From the NCBI GenBank assembly GCA_031290375.1, contig JAITNR010000127.1, positions 1 to 6,647 on the forward strand: DNA of 6,647 nt, written 5' to 3'. The position numbers and the translations under genes are program-made. Below are positions 5,945-6,647 of this stretch, one piece after another (within the stretch, counting starts at the first letter, position 1; each line of letters begins with the position of its first letter). Below the pieces are notes generated by a model. The model saw only the letters and a program-made list of their open reading frames with translations. It had not been told where the DNA came from and ran no database searches. Origin of the DNA: Prevotellaceae bacterium (lineage in GTDB: Bacteria; Bacteroidota; Bacteroidia; Bacteroidales; Paludibacteraceae).

Positions 5945-6119
5945 TATTTGGAAGTGATTTAAAAAATATGCTGGTCTATTTGTTTGATTATTAGATATTC
6001 AACATAATATATCAGATATTTTCGATTGTAGATGAAATGCTACAATGCTTATAGATTGTCTTAACGTTAATATAAAATATAATGAATATCGTATCTAATA
6101 CCTAAATCACTTCCAAATA
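5945..6119. mobile_element. MITE-like element with perfect 17-bp terminal inverted repeats
   Basis: TATTTGGAAGTGATTTA at 5945-5961 recurs as its exact reverse complement at 6103-6119, defining a 175-bp AT-rich element with no coding capacity. Inside are further symmetric pairs: TATTAGATA (5989-5997) with TATCTAATA (6092-6100), and a central hairpin ATTGTAG/CTACAAT (6025-6031 with 6040-6046). The whole element could fold into one long hairpin. Both ends are TA, so it can be read as a 15-bp inverted repeat flanked by a duplicated TA, the target used by IS630/Tc1-mariner transposases; that family link is inference. No transposase is nearby, so mobilisation would be in trans. Confidence 0.7.
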
Positions 6120-6121
6120 CC

Positions 6122-6203
6122 CGTCATTGCGGGCCACGACCCGCAATCCCATGTTTTTTAGGGACTTATTTAGGGGGATTGCGGGTCAAGCCCGCAATGA
6201 CAG
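6122..6203. repeat. GTCATTGCGGGC-type palindromic intergenic repeat
   Basis: The left arm (6123-6150) begins GTCATTGCGGGC and ends CCCGCAATCCC. The right arm (6175-6201) is its reverse complement apart from a 5-6 base mismatch in the middle, leaving a 24-base loop. Each arm is also a small palindrome (TTGCGGG/CCCGCAA). Similar 'cattgcgggc' palindromes are familiar as multi-copy intergenic repeats in many bacterial genomes. It begins only a couple of bases after the MITE-like element. The 80-codon reading frame across it (giving GIAGQARNDS) is a translation of the repeat, not a gene. Confidence 0.8.
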
Positions 6204-6443
6204 CATTTTTGTTACTTTTCAGGTTAAATATACGACATGCATTAAAAATTATGTTGTTGCTTACGATTTTCCAATTGGATTGAAAATTTTATCAACAAAC
6301 AATCAAAAACAAAAAAAGCGAAATAACGAATACGGAATATACCCAGAGATTTTTTTTTTCTTAAATTAAACTTTTCCCCGAAAAAAACATCTATTAACCT
6401 GACCTGCAATAATGCTATAACTGAATATACTGCTGCAACCTTT
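6204..6443. other. AT-rich leader of the RND pump gene, no gene seen
   Basis: I see no coding region, tRNA or exact TAnnTTTG promoter in this stretch. It contains A-rich sequence around 6296-6318 and a run of ten T (6350-6359). No membrane-fusion protein gene lies here, although such genes usually precede RND pump genes. Confidence 0.5.
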
Positions 6444-6647
6444 ATGAATATTTCCGAACTTTCGATACGGCGTCCCGTACTTTCTACGGTTTTTGTGCTG
6501 ATAATTTTCCTTTTGGGATTTATCGGTTATACTTATTTGGGGGTGCGCGAGTATCCGAGTATCGACAATCCTGTTATCACCGTCAATGTGAGTTATGCAG
6601 GTGCAAATGCAGAGGTAATTGAAAATCAGATTACCGAGCCATTGGAA
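6444..6647 (+). CDS. RND multidrug efflux pump, AcrB/MexB (HAE1) family, N-terminal part
   Basis: The first 68 codons of a gene that runs off the window end. The protein begins MNISELSIRRPVLSTVF with an N-terminal amphipathic segment and TM1 at about residues 11-31. The first periplasmic motif GVREYPSIDNPVITVNVSYAGANAEVIENQITEPLE follows, which is diagnostic of proton-driven hydrophobe/amphiphile exporters of the inner membrane. Complete members are about 1,000-1,050 residues. They work as trimers with a periplasmic membrane-fusion protein and an outer-membrane TolC-like channel. The ATG at 6444 is the natural start, with no Shine-Dalgarno upstream. A membrane-fusion gene is not found in the 640 bases upstream; it may lie downstream or elsewhere. 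Confidence 0.95.
   Translation, partial: MNISELSIRRPVLSTVFVLIIFLLGFIGYTYLGVREYPSIDNPVITVNVSYAGANAEVIENQITEPLE

Noticed and set aside
6127..6369. 80-codon reading frame beginning MRATTRNP
   Set aside because: Its first third is a translation of the GTCATTGCGGGC palindrome and the rest is low-complexity AT-rich sequence.

Overview
The window looks like chromosomal DNA of a member of the Bacteroidota, probably Bacteroidales-like. It is AT-rich between genes. Three spots match the Bacteroidota -7 promoter consensus TAnnTTTG (positions 158, 300 and 2224), and native start codons sit behind A/T-rich leaders with no Shine-Dalgarno sequence. The class II fructose-bisphosphate aldolase, the histidine ammonia-lyase and the small exported proteins fit this assignment. 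No rRNA, tRNA or CRISPR array is visible.

Layout, left to right. Positions 1-332 hold the broken N-terminus of an ISAs1-family transposase and two promoter-like motifs. A small exported protein follows (333-680), most of which resembles a type IX secretion C-terminal domain. It converges, across a shared bidirectional terminator (692-726), on class II fructose-bisphosphate aldolase (735-1733, minus). The 564-bp divergent spacer after the aldolase carries a four-palindrome REP-like cluster (1872-2015) and the promoter of a stand-alone histidine ammonia-lyase (2298-3782, plus). Next is a very short lipoprotein-like ORF whose 3' end runs into another palindromic repeat block (3976-4101). A two-gene ABC exporter operon reads leftward (ATPase 4966-5799, permease 4155-5006, overlapping by 41 bp). 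To its right lie a 175-bp MITE-like element with perfect 17-bp terminal inverted repeats (5945-6119) and, one or two bases further on, an unrelated palindromic repeat (6122-6203). The window ends inside the first 68 codons of an RND multidrug-efflux pump gene (from 6444).

How the genes relate. The aldolase (glycolysis and gluconeogenesis) and the ammonia-lyase (histidine to urocanate) are metabolic genes without pathway neighbours here. The ABC pair forms a self-contained export system. It differs from its surroundings in having a strong Shine-Dalgarno sequence and visibly higher G+C, so it may have been acquired by transfer. I did not find a convincing new multigene system. The most distinctive content is non-coding: four separate families of inverted-repeat DNA in under 7 kb, plus a mini-protein that is almost entirely a secretion-tail-like domain.
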